Assembly: GCF_004118155.1 (NCBI RefSeq)
Contig: NZ_SAIQ01000001.1
Location: forward strand, 1,116,001 to 1,180,000
Reading direction: 5' to 3'
From: Edaphocola flava
GTDB lineage: Bacteria; Bacteroidota; Bacteroidia; Chitinophagales; Chitinophagaceae
DNA length: 64,000 bases
A program made the translations under genes and the position numbers. Under the pieces are notes generated by a model. That model was not told the DNA's origin and made no database searches. It was given only the letters and a program-made list of their open reading frames with translations. Positions 43,610-52,552 of the stretch are shown here, piece after piece. How positions within the stretch are numbered: the stretch's first letter is position 1; every line of letters starts with the position of its first letter.

Positions 43610-43617
43610 CAAAGTTA
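43610..43617 (-). promoter_or_regulatory. -7 promoter box of the aminotransferase gene
   Basis: TAACTTTG on the minus strand, about 25 bases before the start; TTTG lies 16 bases further upstream, slightly close for a -33 element. Confidence 0.5.
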
Positions 43618-43736
43618 CGGCTTTGGCGTATATCAAACACCTCAAATATGTAAAAACAAATGTGAACCGGTCGTCATTTTCTATGTTCATATATTATATA
43701 TGACAATTGGCTGATTATATATCTGTGTTCTTACCG

Positions 43737-43744
43737 TAGTTTTG
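43737..43744 (+). promoter_or_regulatory. -7 promoter box of the TonB receptor gene
   Basis: TAGTTTTG lies 24 bases before ATG 43769; no clear -33 element. No Fur-like or cobalamin riboswitch structure was recognised in the 184-base gap. Confidence 0.45.
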
Positions 43745-43768
43745 CGCCTTAAAATTTTATAGCTGGAA

Positions 43769-45658
43769 ATGAATAAACGTTTACTGGGTCAATTATCAGG
43801 AATGTTTCTGCTGAGCTCGGGTGCCTGGGCACAGCAAAATCAACAAATTGTACTGGACAATGTTACGGTATTGTCTAATCGTCTGGACATACCATTGTCG
43901 CAGCAAAACCGCAATGTCGTAGTATTGTCCAAAGACGAAATTGCCAAAATGCCAGCGCGTTCTGTAAACGAACTGCTGAGTTATATTGCCGGTATTGATG
44001 TGCGTCAGCGTGGACCGAATGGGTCTCAGGCCGATATAGGCATCGATGGAGGAGGCTTTGATCAGACGCTGATCCTGGTAAATGGGGTGAAAATGAGCGA
44101 TCCGCAGACGGGACATAATATGATGAACCTGCCGGTAAGCCTTTCTGCTATTCAGCGTATTGAAGTATTAAAAGGTGCTGCAGCCAGAATATATGGTGTG
44201 AATGCCATGATGGGCGTGATCAATATCGTTACGCAAAGCCCTATGGAAACCGGTGTAGATGCTATGGTATATGCAGGTTCCAGCTTTCAGAAAGATGATA
44301 GTACACAGCAGACTTACCTGAGTTATGGTGCTAATGCTACAGCTTCTTTCTCTGGCAATGAGCAATTGGGCAACCAGGTGTCTTTGGGTATTGATAAAGG
44401 AAACGGATATCGTTACAATACCGAATATCAGAATGTAAAGCTGATGTATAACGGTGTGTATACCCCATCAAAAAAAGCAACCTTTAATATTATGGGAGGT
44501 TATGTAAATAATGATTTCGGGGCCAACCTGTTTTACGCAGCGCCAAAAGATAAGGAAGCTACAGAGCAGGCCCAGATTGCGGTAGGAAGCATCTCCGGGA
44601 AAATAAAAGCTACTGATAAGTGGACCATCAGTCCGATACTGAGTTACCGTTACGGTAAAGACGATTATATCTTCATTCGTCAGAAACCGTCTGTGTACCG
44701 CAATATACATGAGACCAATACTATGGATTTCTCCCTGAACAATGCCGTCGCATTTGGAAAAGGAACACTGGGTGTAGGCCTGAATTACAGAAGTGAGCAG
44801 ATCAATAGTACTAACCTGGGCAAAGGTACCAGAGAGAACTATGGTCTGTTTGCAGAGTACCGCTACCTCTTCAATGATAAATTTGATGCCAGCATCGGTG
44901 CATTTGCCAATTATAATTCTGTTTATGGTTTTAAATTGTATCCGGGGCTGGATATCGGTTGGCAGATCAAGCCGGAGTTGCGCTTGTATGCCAATGTAGG
45001 TACCGGTCAGCGTCTGCCTACCTTTACAGATCTGTATTATGTAGGACCCAGCAATGTAGGTAATCCTAACCTGGTTCCGGAATGGGCTACTACTGCCGAG
45101 CTGGGACTGAAATATGCTGAAAACGGATTGCGTGCAGAACTTTCTGGCTTTTACCGCCAGGGAATAGACTTTATCGACTGGACGCGTACAGATACTGCAC
45201 AACCATGGCAGCCGCAGAACTATGCCAAAGTACAGACTCTTGGCCTGAGAGCACAGGCATATTACCTGTGGACCATCAGCAATACCGTAAAAGTAAACCT
45301 GAACTCGGCTTATACTTACCTGAAGCCAACGCTGAACGATGACGGATCGGCGCAGTCTAAATACGCGATCAACAGTCTGGCACATCAATGGGTGACTGGT
45401 GTAGAACTGTTATTGGGCAAAGGTTTCAGCCTGTCGGTTAAAAATCGCTACCTGAGCAGACTGAATACTCCGGAGACTTCCGGCGCATACCGTCTGGGCA
45501 GTTATAACCTGCTGGATGCACGTGTGGCGTATAACTGGTCTAAGTTTGGTATCTATGCCGATGTGAATAATATCAATAATGTACAATATATCGAGACCGG
45601 CGTAGTACCATTGCCGGGCAGATGGTGTACACTGGGATTGAAATGTAACCTGCGTTAA
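43769..45658 (+). CDS. TonB-dependent outer-membrane receptor (BtuB/CirA-like)
   Basis: 629 residues. Signal peptide (ends AWAQ, about 22), plug domain (about 40-155: VVVLSKDEIAKMPARSVNELLSYIAGIDVRQRG, RIEVLKGAAARIYGVNAMMGVINIVTQ), then a 22-strand barrel. No N-terminal carboxypeptidase-like domain as in SusC, so it belongs to the metal/vitamin group rather than the glycan group. No SusD partner. Cargo unknown; BtuB-like length, and the B12-dependent NrdJ lies 8 kb away, but a link is speculative. Confidence 0.9.
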   Translation: MNKRLLGQLSGMFLLSSGAWAQQNQQIVLDNVTVLSNRLDIPLSQQNRNVVVLSKDEIAKMPARSVNELLSYIAGIDVRQRGPNGSQADIGIDGGGFDQTLILVNGVKMSDPQTGHNMMNLPVSLSAIQRIEVLKGAAARIYGVNAMMGVINIVTQSPMETGVDAMVYAGSSFQKDDSTQQTYLSYGANATASFSGNEQLGNQVSLGIDKGNGYRYNTEYQNVKLMYNGVYTPSKKATFNIMGGYVNNDFGANLFYAAPKDKEATEQAQIAVGSISGKIKATDKWTISPILSYRYGKDDYIFIRQKPSVYRNIHETNTMDFSLNNAVAFGKGTLGVGLNYRSEQINSTNLGKGTRENYGLFAEYRYLFNDKFDASIGAFANYNSVYGFKLYPGLDIGWQIKPELRLYANVGTGQRLPTFTDLYYVGPSNVGNPNLVPEWATTAELGLKYAENGLRAELSGFYRQGIDFIDWTRTDTAQPWQPQNYAKVQTLGLRAQAYYLWTISNTVKVNLNSAYTYLKPTLNDDGSAQSKYAINSLAHQWVTGVELLLGKGFSLSVKNRYLSRLNTPETSGAYRLGSYNLLDARVAYNWSKFGIYADVNNINNVQYIETGVVPLPGRWCTLGLKCNLR

Positions 45659-45673
45659 GGATCAGATCAGTTT

Positions 45674-45719
45674 ATATAAATGATGAAGCCCGCAATATTG
45701 CGGGCTTCATCATTTATAT
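45674..45719. terminator. 46-bp perfect palindromic bidirectional terminator
   Basis: Positions 45674-45696 are the exact reverse complement of 45697-45719, between the convergent TonB receptor gene and ndk. The centre CGCAATATTGCG resembles that of the infB terminator. Confidence 0.92.
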
Positions 45720-45733
45720 TGTTTCAGCAGAAA

Positions 45734-46153
45734 TTAGAAACGCTCTAATTTGCTGAAGAAGAAATCACCTTCGATTGCTGCATTCTCATCGCTGTCAGAA
45801 CCGTGAACGGCATTTTCACCGATAGATTTTGCAAACATTTTACGGATAGTACCTTCAGCTGCTTCTGCAGGGTTAGTAGCACCGATAGTTGTACGGAAAT
45901 CAGCAACAGCGTTATCTTTTTCCAGGATAGCTGCTACGATAGGACCGCTGCTCATGAAGTCAACCAGCTCACCATAGAAAGGACGCTCTTTGTGTACTTC
46001 ATAGAACTGACCTGCTGCTTCTGCAGTCAGTTTAGTGTATTTCATTGCTACGATTTTGAAACCAGCTTTGTTGATTTCAGCTAAAATCGCACCGATGTGA
46101 CCTGCTGCAACTGCATCAGGTTTGATCATTGTAAACGTTCTGTTTGTTGCCAT
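45734..46153 (-). CDS. ndk: Nucleoside diphosphate kinase
   Basis: 139 residues. Balances NTP pools by phosphate transfer through a histidine. Seen: [33 protein letters not shown] and the active-site block [10 protein letters not shown]. Standard length. Monocistronic with a -7 box upstream. Confidence 0.97.
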   Translation of the reverse strand: MATNRTFTMIKPDAVAAGHIGAILAEINKAGFKIVAMKYTKLTAEAAGQFYEVHKERPFYGELVDFMSSGPIVAAILEKDNAVADFRTTIGATNPAEAAEGTIRKMFAKSIGENAVHGSDSDENAAIEGDFFFSKLERF

Positions 46154-46188
46154 AAAATAAATGGATACTTAAGTTTTTATTTGAGCCG

Positions 46189-46196
46189 CAAAAATA
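46189..46196 (-). promoter_or_regulatory. -7 promoter box of ndk
   Basis: TATTTTTG on the minus strand, about 36 bases before the start codon; -33 element not obvious. Confidence 0.5.
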
Positions 46197-46246
46197 GCGT
46201 AAATTTTAATATGGTCGTGCATGAAATTATTGCAAACACAGACACA

Positions 46247-46723
46247 TTAATCTAAAACAGTGATACCGGCAGCCGTAAAGCGGTTATTTACTTTAGGTTG
46301 GGTAATGGCTTCAATTTCTTCTTTAGATTTTTTAGCATCTTCGGCATAGTGGCGCAGTTCTTCAACAGAAGTGCTCTCCTGGTAAGCCTCACCGCTCAGC
46401 AATACAGATTTGCCGATCAGGTCCATAGGCACGAAGAAGGCATAATCTTTCATTTTTACAAAGACAGTTTTACCGTTTCCGAGATCAACATTAGCCCAGC
46501 AGCCTCTTTTTTCACAAACAGAGGTTACTTTACCTTTTACCTGCATTTTTACAGGAGTTTCACCTTTCAGCTTCTGTTCAAAGTCATTGCCAGCGACAAC
46601 TTTCTTCTCCCCGATATTTGCTCCATATACAACGCCTTTAGCAGCAGGTGTAATATTTCCCTGAGCCATAGCTGTAGTATAAGTCAATGCACTAAACAGT
46701 ATTATTCCGAAGATTTTTTTCAT
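46247..46723 (-). CDS. DUF4920-domain secreted protein
   Basis: 158 residues from ATG 46723: signal peptide (MKKIFGIILFSALTYTTAMAQ) and a DUF4920 OB-like domain with VKGKVTSVCEKRGCWANV, the conserved CxxxGCW of this family, which suggests metal or disulfide chemistry. The frame reaches 46741, but the -7 box TATTTTTG (46746-46739) overlaps that start, so the later ATG is used. Function unknown. Confidence 0.85.
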   Translation of the reverse strand: MKKIFGIILFSALTYTTAMAQGNITPAAKGVVYGANIGEKKVVAGNDFEQKLKGETPVKMQVKGKVTSVCEKRGCWANVDLGNGKTVFVKMKDYAFFVPMDLIGKSVLLSGEAYQESTSVEELRHYAEDAKKSKEEIEAITQPKVNNRFTAAGITVLD

Positions 46724-46738
46724 ATTAAAAAATTTTAG

Positions 46739-46746
46739 CAAAAATA
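46739..46746 (-). promoter_or_regulatory. -7 promoter box of the DUF4920 gene
   Basis: TATTTTTG on the minus strand, 15 bases before ATG 46723, implying a very short leader. Confidence 0.5.
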
Positions 46747-46800
46747 AATAATTATTACTCCTTTACCGTCATGAAACTGTTTTTAACAGAAAAATAGTGT

Positions 46801-47151
46801 TTAGGAGAGCAGGGTGTTCAGGGCATTTTCGTCAAAACCGATTACGACTACTTTGCCGTTTTTGGTGATTACCGGACGTTTGATCAGGCTGGTGTGTTCC
46901 TGCATCACCGATATGGCAGATGCCGCATCGGTTACACTTTCTTTTGCTGCATCGCTCAGGGCGCGCCAGGTAGTGCTTTTTTTATTCAGCAGGCGCTCCC
47001 ATTCGGTTTGCGCACACCAGTCTTTTAATGTAGTGGTATCAATACCTTCCTGTTTATAGTTGTGAAATTTGTAGCTTACTTTATGTGCGTCCAGCCATTT
47101 CTGTGTTTTCTTTACGGTATCGCAATTAGGTATTCCAAATAAAGTGATCAT
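46801..47151 (-). CDS. Spx/ArsC-family protein (YffB-like)
   Basis: 116 residues, thioredoxin-like ArsC fold: ITLFGIPNCDTVKKTQKWLDAH with one active-site cysteine (Cys10), and the C-terminal SLIKRPVITKNGKVVVIGFDE typical of the YffB subgroup. True arsenate reductases have additional arginines, and no ars operon is present. More likely a glutathione- or thiol-dependent reductase, or a regulator. Follows the Gcr-like gene after 23 bases on the same strand. Confidence 0.85.
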   Translation of the reverse strand: MITLFGIPNCDTVKKTQKWLDAHKVSYKFHNYKQEGIDTTTLKDWCAQTEWERLLNKKSTTWRALSDAAKESVTDAASAISVMQEHTSLIKRPVITKNGKVVVIGFDENALNTLLS

Positions 47152-47174
47152 ATATATTATATCTATCTGATAAT

Positions 47175-49268
47175 TTAAATTTCTTTTTTTCTTTTTTTGT
47201 CAAATACATCAGCTTCTCTGCGCTCTTTAGACGGCGGAAAGATAAAGTCTGCCGGGTATCGACGGAAATAGCGTACAATATAACGCAGCACTATAGGCAC
47301 TTTCGTAATGGATACGCTGCGCGACTTAAGGGCCACGAAGAATGCCAGGCTAAAGCTGACGGCGAAGTTGAAAAAACCTATGCCGATTACGCCTATTGTG
47401 GTCCATATCCAGTCATAGGCGCTCACCTGGTTATCCAGTCCCGCTACGCCAAAGCCGAAATAGGCCGTAGAGATGGTGATATGCCGGATGTCAAAAGGAA
47501 TGCCGAAAAAACTGCCGATCAGGCTGGCGTAGCCCAGCATAAAACCAAGGCATATGTTTCCGATAATGCCTCCGAGATTGCGGGACACGTAGTCTCCCAG
47601 CCGTTTCAGCCGCTGTGAGGGGAAATATTTTTTCAGCTGCGGATGCTCTGTAATACGATTGGCTACACTGCTGTACGCCGCTTTATTGTCAAAAAAACCG
47701 GTAATCAGCCCGCTGATAAACAATGCTATACCCGTGATGCTGGCGTAAAACCAGGCCAGGCTTTTTAATGGATTCTGATCCCGCATGGCCTGCACCGATT
47801 CCTCAGCAGTATGCAATAAATGATCGCCGGTCAGGTAACTCCAGCCTACTGCAATGAGGTAAGACATCGGAAACACGACAATAAGGTTACCTGCAAATGA
47901 GGCAAACTGGCTGCGCCATACTTTGGCAAAGGTCATGGCCAAACCCCGGAAGGAGATGTCGCCTTTGTTTTTCTTAGAGTCGAGCCCGCTGGCCATCGCA
48001 CTGGCGGTCATGGTAGGCTGCTTGGTTGCCAGGGATGCTCCCGTTACAAAAAGGGTTACAAATGCAATAGCATAATTAAGCCCATAGCAGAAATACTGCC
48101 AGAACAGCGGCATTTTGATCATATGCAGCAAAGCCTTTACCAAAGCGGCGAAGGCAATAATAAAACCACCGGCTACCGCGCTGTAGAAGAAGTCTACATA
48201 TTCTTTACGTGTTGTGGTAATATAATGTTCTCCCGATTCACTTTTATGTTCGGCGATCTGGTAGGCCAGCATCTCTATGTTTCGGGTATACAGCAATCCT
48301 ATGCTGTTTCTGGTATTGACCCCAAATATGATACCCTTAAACATGATAACCGTGTGCTCCCATGCGGTCTCTGAAAGATATTCCGGTGTAAGGAAGCGTA
48401 CAATGACGCGCATACGGTTCAGCAATTGGGCTGTACGTAGCAATACATAAGATTGTTTCAGGCTGGTGCCGTTGCGGATGGTGTTTTTACGGATCTGTTC
48501 AATGATCTGCTCACAGTGTATAATCTGCTCCCGGATATTTTCCGCGGCAAGTATAATCGTATTGGGAGAGGTGCTGTTATCATTCAGCAGCTCGATAAAG
48601 TTCTGAACACTCCTGTTTTGTTCCAGGAATGGCGGCGTTTCCTGTTTTGTGGCTTTGGTATAATGTCTGAACTCGTCTTCCAGTCCCAGGTAAGAGATCT
48701 TTACAGAAATGGTGGCCAGGGCATTATTCAGCTGTCTGCGTATAGGTAAAGAAATTTCTTGTGCAGATACCTGTATTAATTTAAAGAATGCAGTCCATTC
48801 TTCATTCCCGATGGCATTGACCCACTCAAAGTCATCCTTTTTATTAAATGTTTTTTCCAGTAGATAATTAAAGGAGCGCTTCTCCGGTACCGGCGGCAGG
48901 ATCCGGTGCCTTAACTGTTTGGTCAGTTCTTCGGTAAAGGAATTACTGTTCAGCAGGCCGACTTTTACAAAAAGTGTTTCGATCTCCCGATGATGGACCA
49001 GAAAGAGAAACATTTGCTGCAGGCCATTGCGGAATGCGGCATCATGCTTTAATGTTTCTACAAGCACTTTCAGATTTGTATTAGGCAATTGCTGCTTACG
49101 CGGGCGTATAAAGCCGAACAGTTGTATAAACAGATCTCCGTACCGGTTGCTGTCGGTATTGGTCCTGATCTCTTTTACAATATGATCAATTGTAATCAGG
49201 TCGCGTTTATGTTTCCATTTTGTGCGGAGTTGTCTTATCATTTTGTCGTCAGTAGCTGCCGACCTCAA
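47175..49268 (-). CDS. Gcr/SpecificRecomb-family membrane protein
   Basis: 697 residues. The N-terminal half (1-335) is soluble and helical; the second half has about six to seven membrane segments starting near VDFFYSAVAGGFIIAFAAL. The family is often labelled site-specific recombinase (gcr) from old Neisseria work, but no integrase Arg/His/Tyr or serine-recombinase motif is present and the membrane content argues against DNA recombination. True role unknown. ATG at 49268 or the in-frame ATG nine codons later may be the start. Confidence 0.75.
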   Translation of the reverse strand: MRSAATDDKMIRQLRTKWKHKRDLITIDHIVKEIRTNTDSNRYGDLFIQLFGFIRPRKQQLPNTNLKVLVETLKHDAAFRNGLQQMFLFLVHHREIETLFVKVGLLNSNSFTEELTKQLRHRILPPVPEKRSFNYLLEKTFNKKDDFEWVNAIGNEEWTAFFKLIQVSAQEISLPIRRQLNNALATISVKISYLGLEDEFRHYTKATKQETPPFLEQNRSVQNFIELLNDNSTSPNTIILAAENIREQIIHCEQIIEQIRKNTIRNGTSLKQSYVLLRTAQLLNRMRVIVRFLTPEYLSETAWEHTVIMFKGIIFGVNTRNSIGLLYTRNIEMLAYQIAEHKSESGEHYITTTRKEYVDFFYSAVAGGFIIAFAALVKALLHMIKMPLFWQYFCYGLNYAIAFVTLFVTGASLATKQPTMTASAMASGLDSKKNKGDISFRGLAMTFAKVWRSQFASFAGNLIVVFPMSYLIAVGWSYLTGDHLLHTAEESVQAMRDQNPLKSLAWFYASITGIALFISGLITGFFDNKAAYSSVANRITEHPQLKKYFPSQRLKRLGDYVSRNLGGIIGNICLGFMLGYASLIGSFFGIPFDIRHITISTAYFGFGVAGLDNQVSAYDWIWTTIGVIGIGFFNFAVSFSLAFFVALKSRSVSITKVPIVLRYIVRYFRRYPADFIFPPSKERREADVFDKKRKKEI

Positions 49269-49281
49269 CGATGGTATCGTA

Positions 49282-49776
49282 TTAGCCGATCTGCAGCGTT
49301 TCTTTCAAATGTTTTAAATACAGTGTAGCACAAGCCATGGCATCTGATAAAGCATCGTGGTGATTCAGCGGTATTGCATATTGATTACACAGAGCTTTCA
49401 GATTGGTTTTGTAAATTTTGTAAGTACACTTTGTCTGAAACGGAGGAATAACCATTTCATAAAAGGCAAGTGTTTTCTTCAGACAGGAAGCATCAAATAA
49501 TGCATTGTGTGCGACAACCGTCTGATTGGTAATGAAGGGCTCGATCAGGTGCCATACCTGGTCAAATTTAGGTGCATGAGCTGTTTTGCGCCGATCAATA
49601 CCATGTACACGGGAGTTACCCCAATGGTAATAATTGTCCGGTGGTTGCACCAGTTGATTTACAGTATGCGTAACTATTCCGTTCTCTACACGTACCAGTC
49701 CGATCTGGCAAATACTGTGGTAAGCGCCATGTGCCGTTTCGAAATCAATAGCTGTAAAGGAAGGAATTGTACTCAT
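49282..49776 (-). CDS. DnaQ-like 3'-5' exonuclease (DEDDh)
   Basis: 164 residues from ATG 49776 (a TTG three codons upstream is possible). DEDDh motifs: AIDFETA (Asp11, Glu13), VAHNALFDASCL and HHDALSDAMACA. It is the size of single-domain DNA polymerase III epsilon-like exonucleases that trim RNA or DNA ends. The 3' end lies 14 bases from the Gcr-like gene on the same strand. Confidence 0.88.
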   Translation of the reverse strand: MSTIPSFTAIDFETAHGAYHSICQIGLVRVENGIVTHTVNQLVQPPDNYYHWGNSRVHGIDRRKTAHAPKFDQVWHLIEPFITNQTVVAHNALFDASCLKKTLAFYEMVIPPFQTKCTYKIYKTNLKALCNQYAIPLNHHDALSDAMACATLYLKHLKETLQIG

Positions 49777-49820
49777 AAAGTGCAAATATATAATTATGCG
49801 TACAATATTTCTGCCGGATA

Positions 49821-49850
49821 TTTGGGGATATTAAAGTTTTTGTACCTTTG
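49821..49850 (+). promoter_or_regulatory. Promoter of the alpha-oxoamine synthase gene
   Basis: TTTG (49821-49824), 18 bases, TACCTTTG (49843-49850): full -33/-7 match, 42 bases before the ATG. Confidence 0.7.
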
Positions 49851-49892
49851 CACATCTAAATTACTTTAATACATTTTAAATATTTTCTATTA

Positions 49893-51170
49893 ATGGACAT
49901 CTTTGCTAAGATAAAGAAAGATAGAGGCCCAATCGGTCAATATCAGGACCTGGCTCATGAATATTTTGCATTTCCTAAACTGGAAGGAGAGATCGGGAGC
50001 AGAATGAAGTTTAACGGGAAGGAAAAAATCGTTTGGAGTCTGAATAACTATTTGGGCTTAGCAAATCATCCTGAAATCAGAAAAGCGGATGCCGATGCCA
50101 CTGCAGAATATGGTCTGGCTTACCCTATGGGTGCCCGTATGATGAGTGGTAACTCTAATAACCATGATCAGCTGGAAAAAGAATTTGCACAGCATGTAGG
50201 TAAAGAAGATGCTATGCTGCTGAACTTTGGCTACCAGGGTATGGTGTCTGCAATTGATACTATCGTATCCCGTCATGACGTAATCGTATATGATGCAGAA
50301 AGCCACGCATGTATCCTGGATGGTCTGCGTCTGCACCCGGGTATGCGTTATAAATTTAACCATAATGATGTAGCTGATTGTGAAAAACAGTTACAGCGTG
50401 CGACTAAATTTATCGAAGGTACTCCAGGTGGTATCTTAGTGATTACTGAAGGTGTATTCGGTATGAACGGTAACCAGGGTAAAGTAAAAGAACTTGTAGC
50501 ACTGAAAGAAAAATATGACTTCCGTCTGTTTGTAGATGATGCACATGGTTTCGGTACTATGGGTAAAACCGGTGGTGGTATTGGTGAAGAGCAGGATTGT
50601 ACCGATGGTATCGACCTGTATTTCTCCACTTTTGCAAAATCACTGGCCGGAGTAGGTGGTTTCATTGCTGCTGATAAAGACGTACTGTATTTCCTGCGCT
50701 ACAATATGCGTTCACAGATCTTCGCTAAATCATTACCTATGGCAATGGTTGTTGGTGGTCTGAAACGTATGGAGCTGATCAGAACCATGCCGGAACTGAG
50801 AGAAAAGCTGTGGGATAATGTAAATAAATTACAACAAGGCTTAAAAGAAAGAGGATTCAACATTGGCACAACCAATACACCGGTAACACCTGTGTACATG
50901 GAAGGTGAATTGCATCCTGCACTGCAGATGATCGTAGACCTCAGAGAGAACTACAATATCTTCTGTTCAGTAGTAGTATACCCTGTAATTCCTAAAGGAC
51001 AAATCATCCTGCGCCTGATCCCTACAGCGGTGCATACCGATGATGATATCAAACAAACGTTAGAGGCATTCTCTATTGTAAGTGAGAAACTGAAGAATGG
51101 TGAGTACCCCGATGTGTTTCCAGATATCAAAGATCTGATGGTACATAAAACAGATACTCAGGTTGGGTAA
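49893..51170 (+). CDS. Alpha-oxoamine synthase family PLP enzyme (serine palmitoyltransferase-like)
   Basis: 425 residues, fold type I. Joins an amino acid to an acyl thioester with decarboxylation. Seen: SLNNYLGLANHP, MSGNSNNHDQLEKEFA, ESHACILDGLRL, VDDAHGFGTMG and PLP lysine in STFAKSLAGVGGF. In Bacteroidota such enzymes make the sphinganine or sulfonolipid base (serine palmitoyltransferase, cysteate acyltransferase) or act as glycine C-acetyltransferase. The sequence differs enough from the Sphingobacterium SPT that I do not fix the substrate. Strong promoter, own terminator. Confidence 0.82.
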   Translation: MDIFAKIKKDRGPIGQYQDLAHEYFAFPKLEGEIGSRMKFNGKEKIVWSLNNYLGLANHPEIRKADADATAEYGLAYPMGARMMSGNSNNHDQLEKEFAQHVGKEDAMLLNFGYQGMVSAIDTIVSRHDVIVYDAESHACILDGLRLHPGMRYKFNHNDVADCEKQLQRATKFIEGTPGGILVITEGVFGMNGNQGKVKELVALKEKYDFRLFVDDAHGFGTMGKTGGGIGEEQDCTDGIDLYFSTFAKSLAGVGGFIAADKDVLYFLRYNMRSQIFAKSLPMAMVVGGLKRMELIRTMPELREKLWDNVNKLQQGLKERGFNIGTTNTPVTPVYMEGELHPALQMIVDLRENYNIFCSVVVYPVIPKGQIILRLIPTAVHTDDDIKQTLEAFSIVSEKLKNGEYPDVFPDIKDLMVHKTDTQVG

Positions 51171-51181
51171 TTATATAAGAT

Positions 51182-51220
51182 ATAAAGAAGCGGCTACTGA
51201 TTCAGTAGCCGCTTCTTTAT
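51182..51220 (+). terminator. 39-bp palindromic terminator
   Basis: A 19-bp perfect inverted repeat around a single base (51182-51200 / 51202-51220), 11 bases after the stop codon; the next gene runs in the same direction. Confidence 0.88.
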
Positions 51221-51307
51221 GCTATCCTAAATCCCGTAAATATTTATACTACGTCACAGCTTGTCGTATGCTCTGCTTATTTTGCCCGCAAAATCAAGTA
51301 GAATACT

Positions 51308-52552
51308 ATGGAGCGGATCAGGGAAAAACTAAGCATACTGGCCGATGCGGCTAAGTATGATGTGAGTTGCAGTTCCAGTGGCAGCAAGCGAAAAAACACA
51401 GATAAGGGGATCGGAGATGCCTCAAATGGAATTTGTCATACCTACACAGAGGATGGACGCTGTGTATCCTTGCTTAAGATTCTACTGACGAACTATTGTA
51501 TATATGATTGTGCCTTTTGTGTATCGCGCAGCAGCAATGATATTAAAAGAGCGGCCTTTACCGTCGATGAAGTAGTAGAACTGACGATGAACTTCTATCG
51601 CAGAAACTACATAGAAGGACTGTTCCTGAGTTCGGGTATTTTTAAAAATGCCGATTATACAATGGAGCGATTGCTGAAAATCGTAAAAAAGCTGCGCACA
51701 GAAGAGCGCTATAATGGGTATATACACCTGAAAACAATACCTGGCGCCAGCGAGGAGCTCATCAATGAAGCTGGTCTTTACGTAGATCGGATGAGTATCA
51801 ACCTGGAAATGCCCACGGAAGAAGGACTGAAAAAGGTGGCACCGGAGAAAAGCCATGAGGCCGTAAAGCGCCCTTTGGGAATTGTACAAAACAAAATACA
51901 ACAGTTCCGCGAAGAACGAAAGCTGATAAAGCATGTGCCCCGGTTTGTGCCAGCCGGACAAAGCACACAAATGGTAATTGGTGCGACACCTGAAAACGAT
52001 ATGCAGATCATGCATACCGCATCGGCCTATTACAAAAACTTTTCCCTTAAGCGGGTTTATTATAGCGGCTATATTCCTATTCGCACGGATGATGTGTTGC
52101 CAGTGGTACAGCCTCCGTTGATGCGGGAGCATCGTTTGTACCAGACCGATTGGTTGCTGCGCTTTTATGGTTTTAATGTGCATGAGTTGCTGAACGAAAA
52201 GCATCCGGACCTGGATATGCAGGTAGATCCGAAGCTGATGTGGGCTCTACGCAATATGCACTGCTTCCCGGTAGACATTAATACCGCTGATTTTCAGAGC
52301 CTCCTGAGGGTACCTGGCATAGGCCGCCAGTCCGTACAGAAAATACTCGAAGCCCGGAAGTTTGGCCGGCTCAGGATCGATCAGCTGCGCAAACTTGGCA
52401 TTGCCTATAACCGTGCACAGTACTTTATTGTCTGTGCAGATACGCCTGTTGGGCTAGGATCGCTACAGGAGCACCAGGTTAGATCCCGTATACTGAGCCT
52501 GGGCAAAAGCAAATATGCCCCTGCATTTTCCACTCAGCTAAGCCTATTCTGA
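51308..52552 (+). CDS. Radical SAM protein with helix-hairpin-helix domain, putative DNA modification/repair
   Basis: 414 residues. Iron-sulfur motif C-x3-C-x2-C at Cys64, Cys68, Cys71 (TNYCIYDCAFC). SAM-binding sheet follows (EGLFLSSGIF). C-terminal helix-hairpin-helix segment (about 333-375, FQSLLRVPGIGRQSVQKILEARKFG), a DNA-binding module. Matches the family described as radical SAM protein linked to uracil-DNA glycosylase. The reaction is not known. Its stop codon overlaps the start of the next gene by one base (TGATG), so the two are translated together. Confidence 0.85.
   Translation: MERIREKLSILADAAKYDVSCSSSGSKRKNTDKGIGDASNGICHTYTEDGRCVSLLKILLTNYCIYDCAFCVSRSSNDIKRAAFTVDEVVELTMNFYRRNYIEGLFLSSGIFKNADYTMERLLKIVKKLRTEERYNGYIHLKTIPGASEELINEAGLYVDRMSINLEMPTEEGLKKVAPEKSHEAVKRPLGIVQNKIQQFREERKLIKHVPRFVPAGQSTQMVIGATPENDMQIMHTASAYYKNFSLKRVYYSGYIPIRTDDVLPVVQPPLMREHRLYQTDWLLRFYGFNVHELLNEKHPDLDMQVDPKLMWALRNMHCFPVDINTADFQSLLRVPGIGRQSVQKILEARKFGRLRIDQLRKLGIAYNRAQYFIVCADTPVGLGSLQEHQVRSRILSLGKSKYAPAFSTQLSLF

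Noticed and set aside
43585-43768. Fur box or riboswitch upstream of the TonB receptor
   Set aside because: No inverted repeat of Fur type or riboswitch core could be recognised; only a -7 box is supportable.
44468-45388. 306-codon minus-strand frame opposite the TonB receptor
   Set aside because: Shadow of a clear receptor gene; no start signal, no family pattern.
47175-49268. Mobile element or integrase
   Set aside because: The recombinase label of this family is not supported: membrane segments, no catalytic motif, no inverted repeats or target duplication around it.
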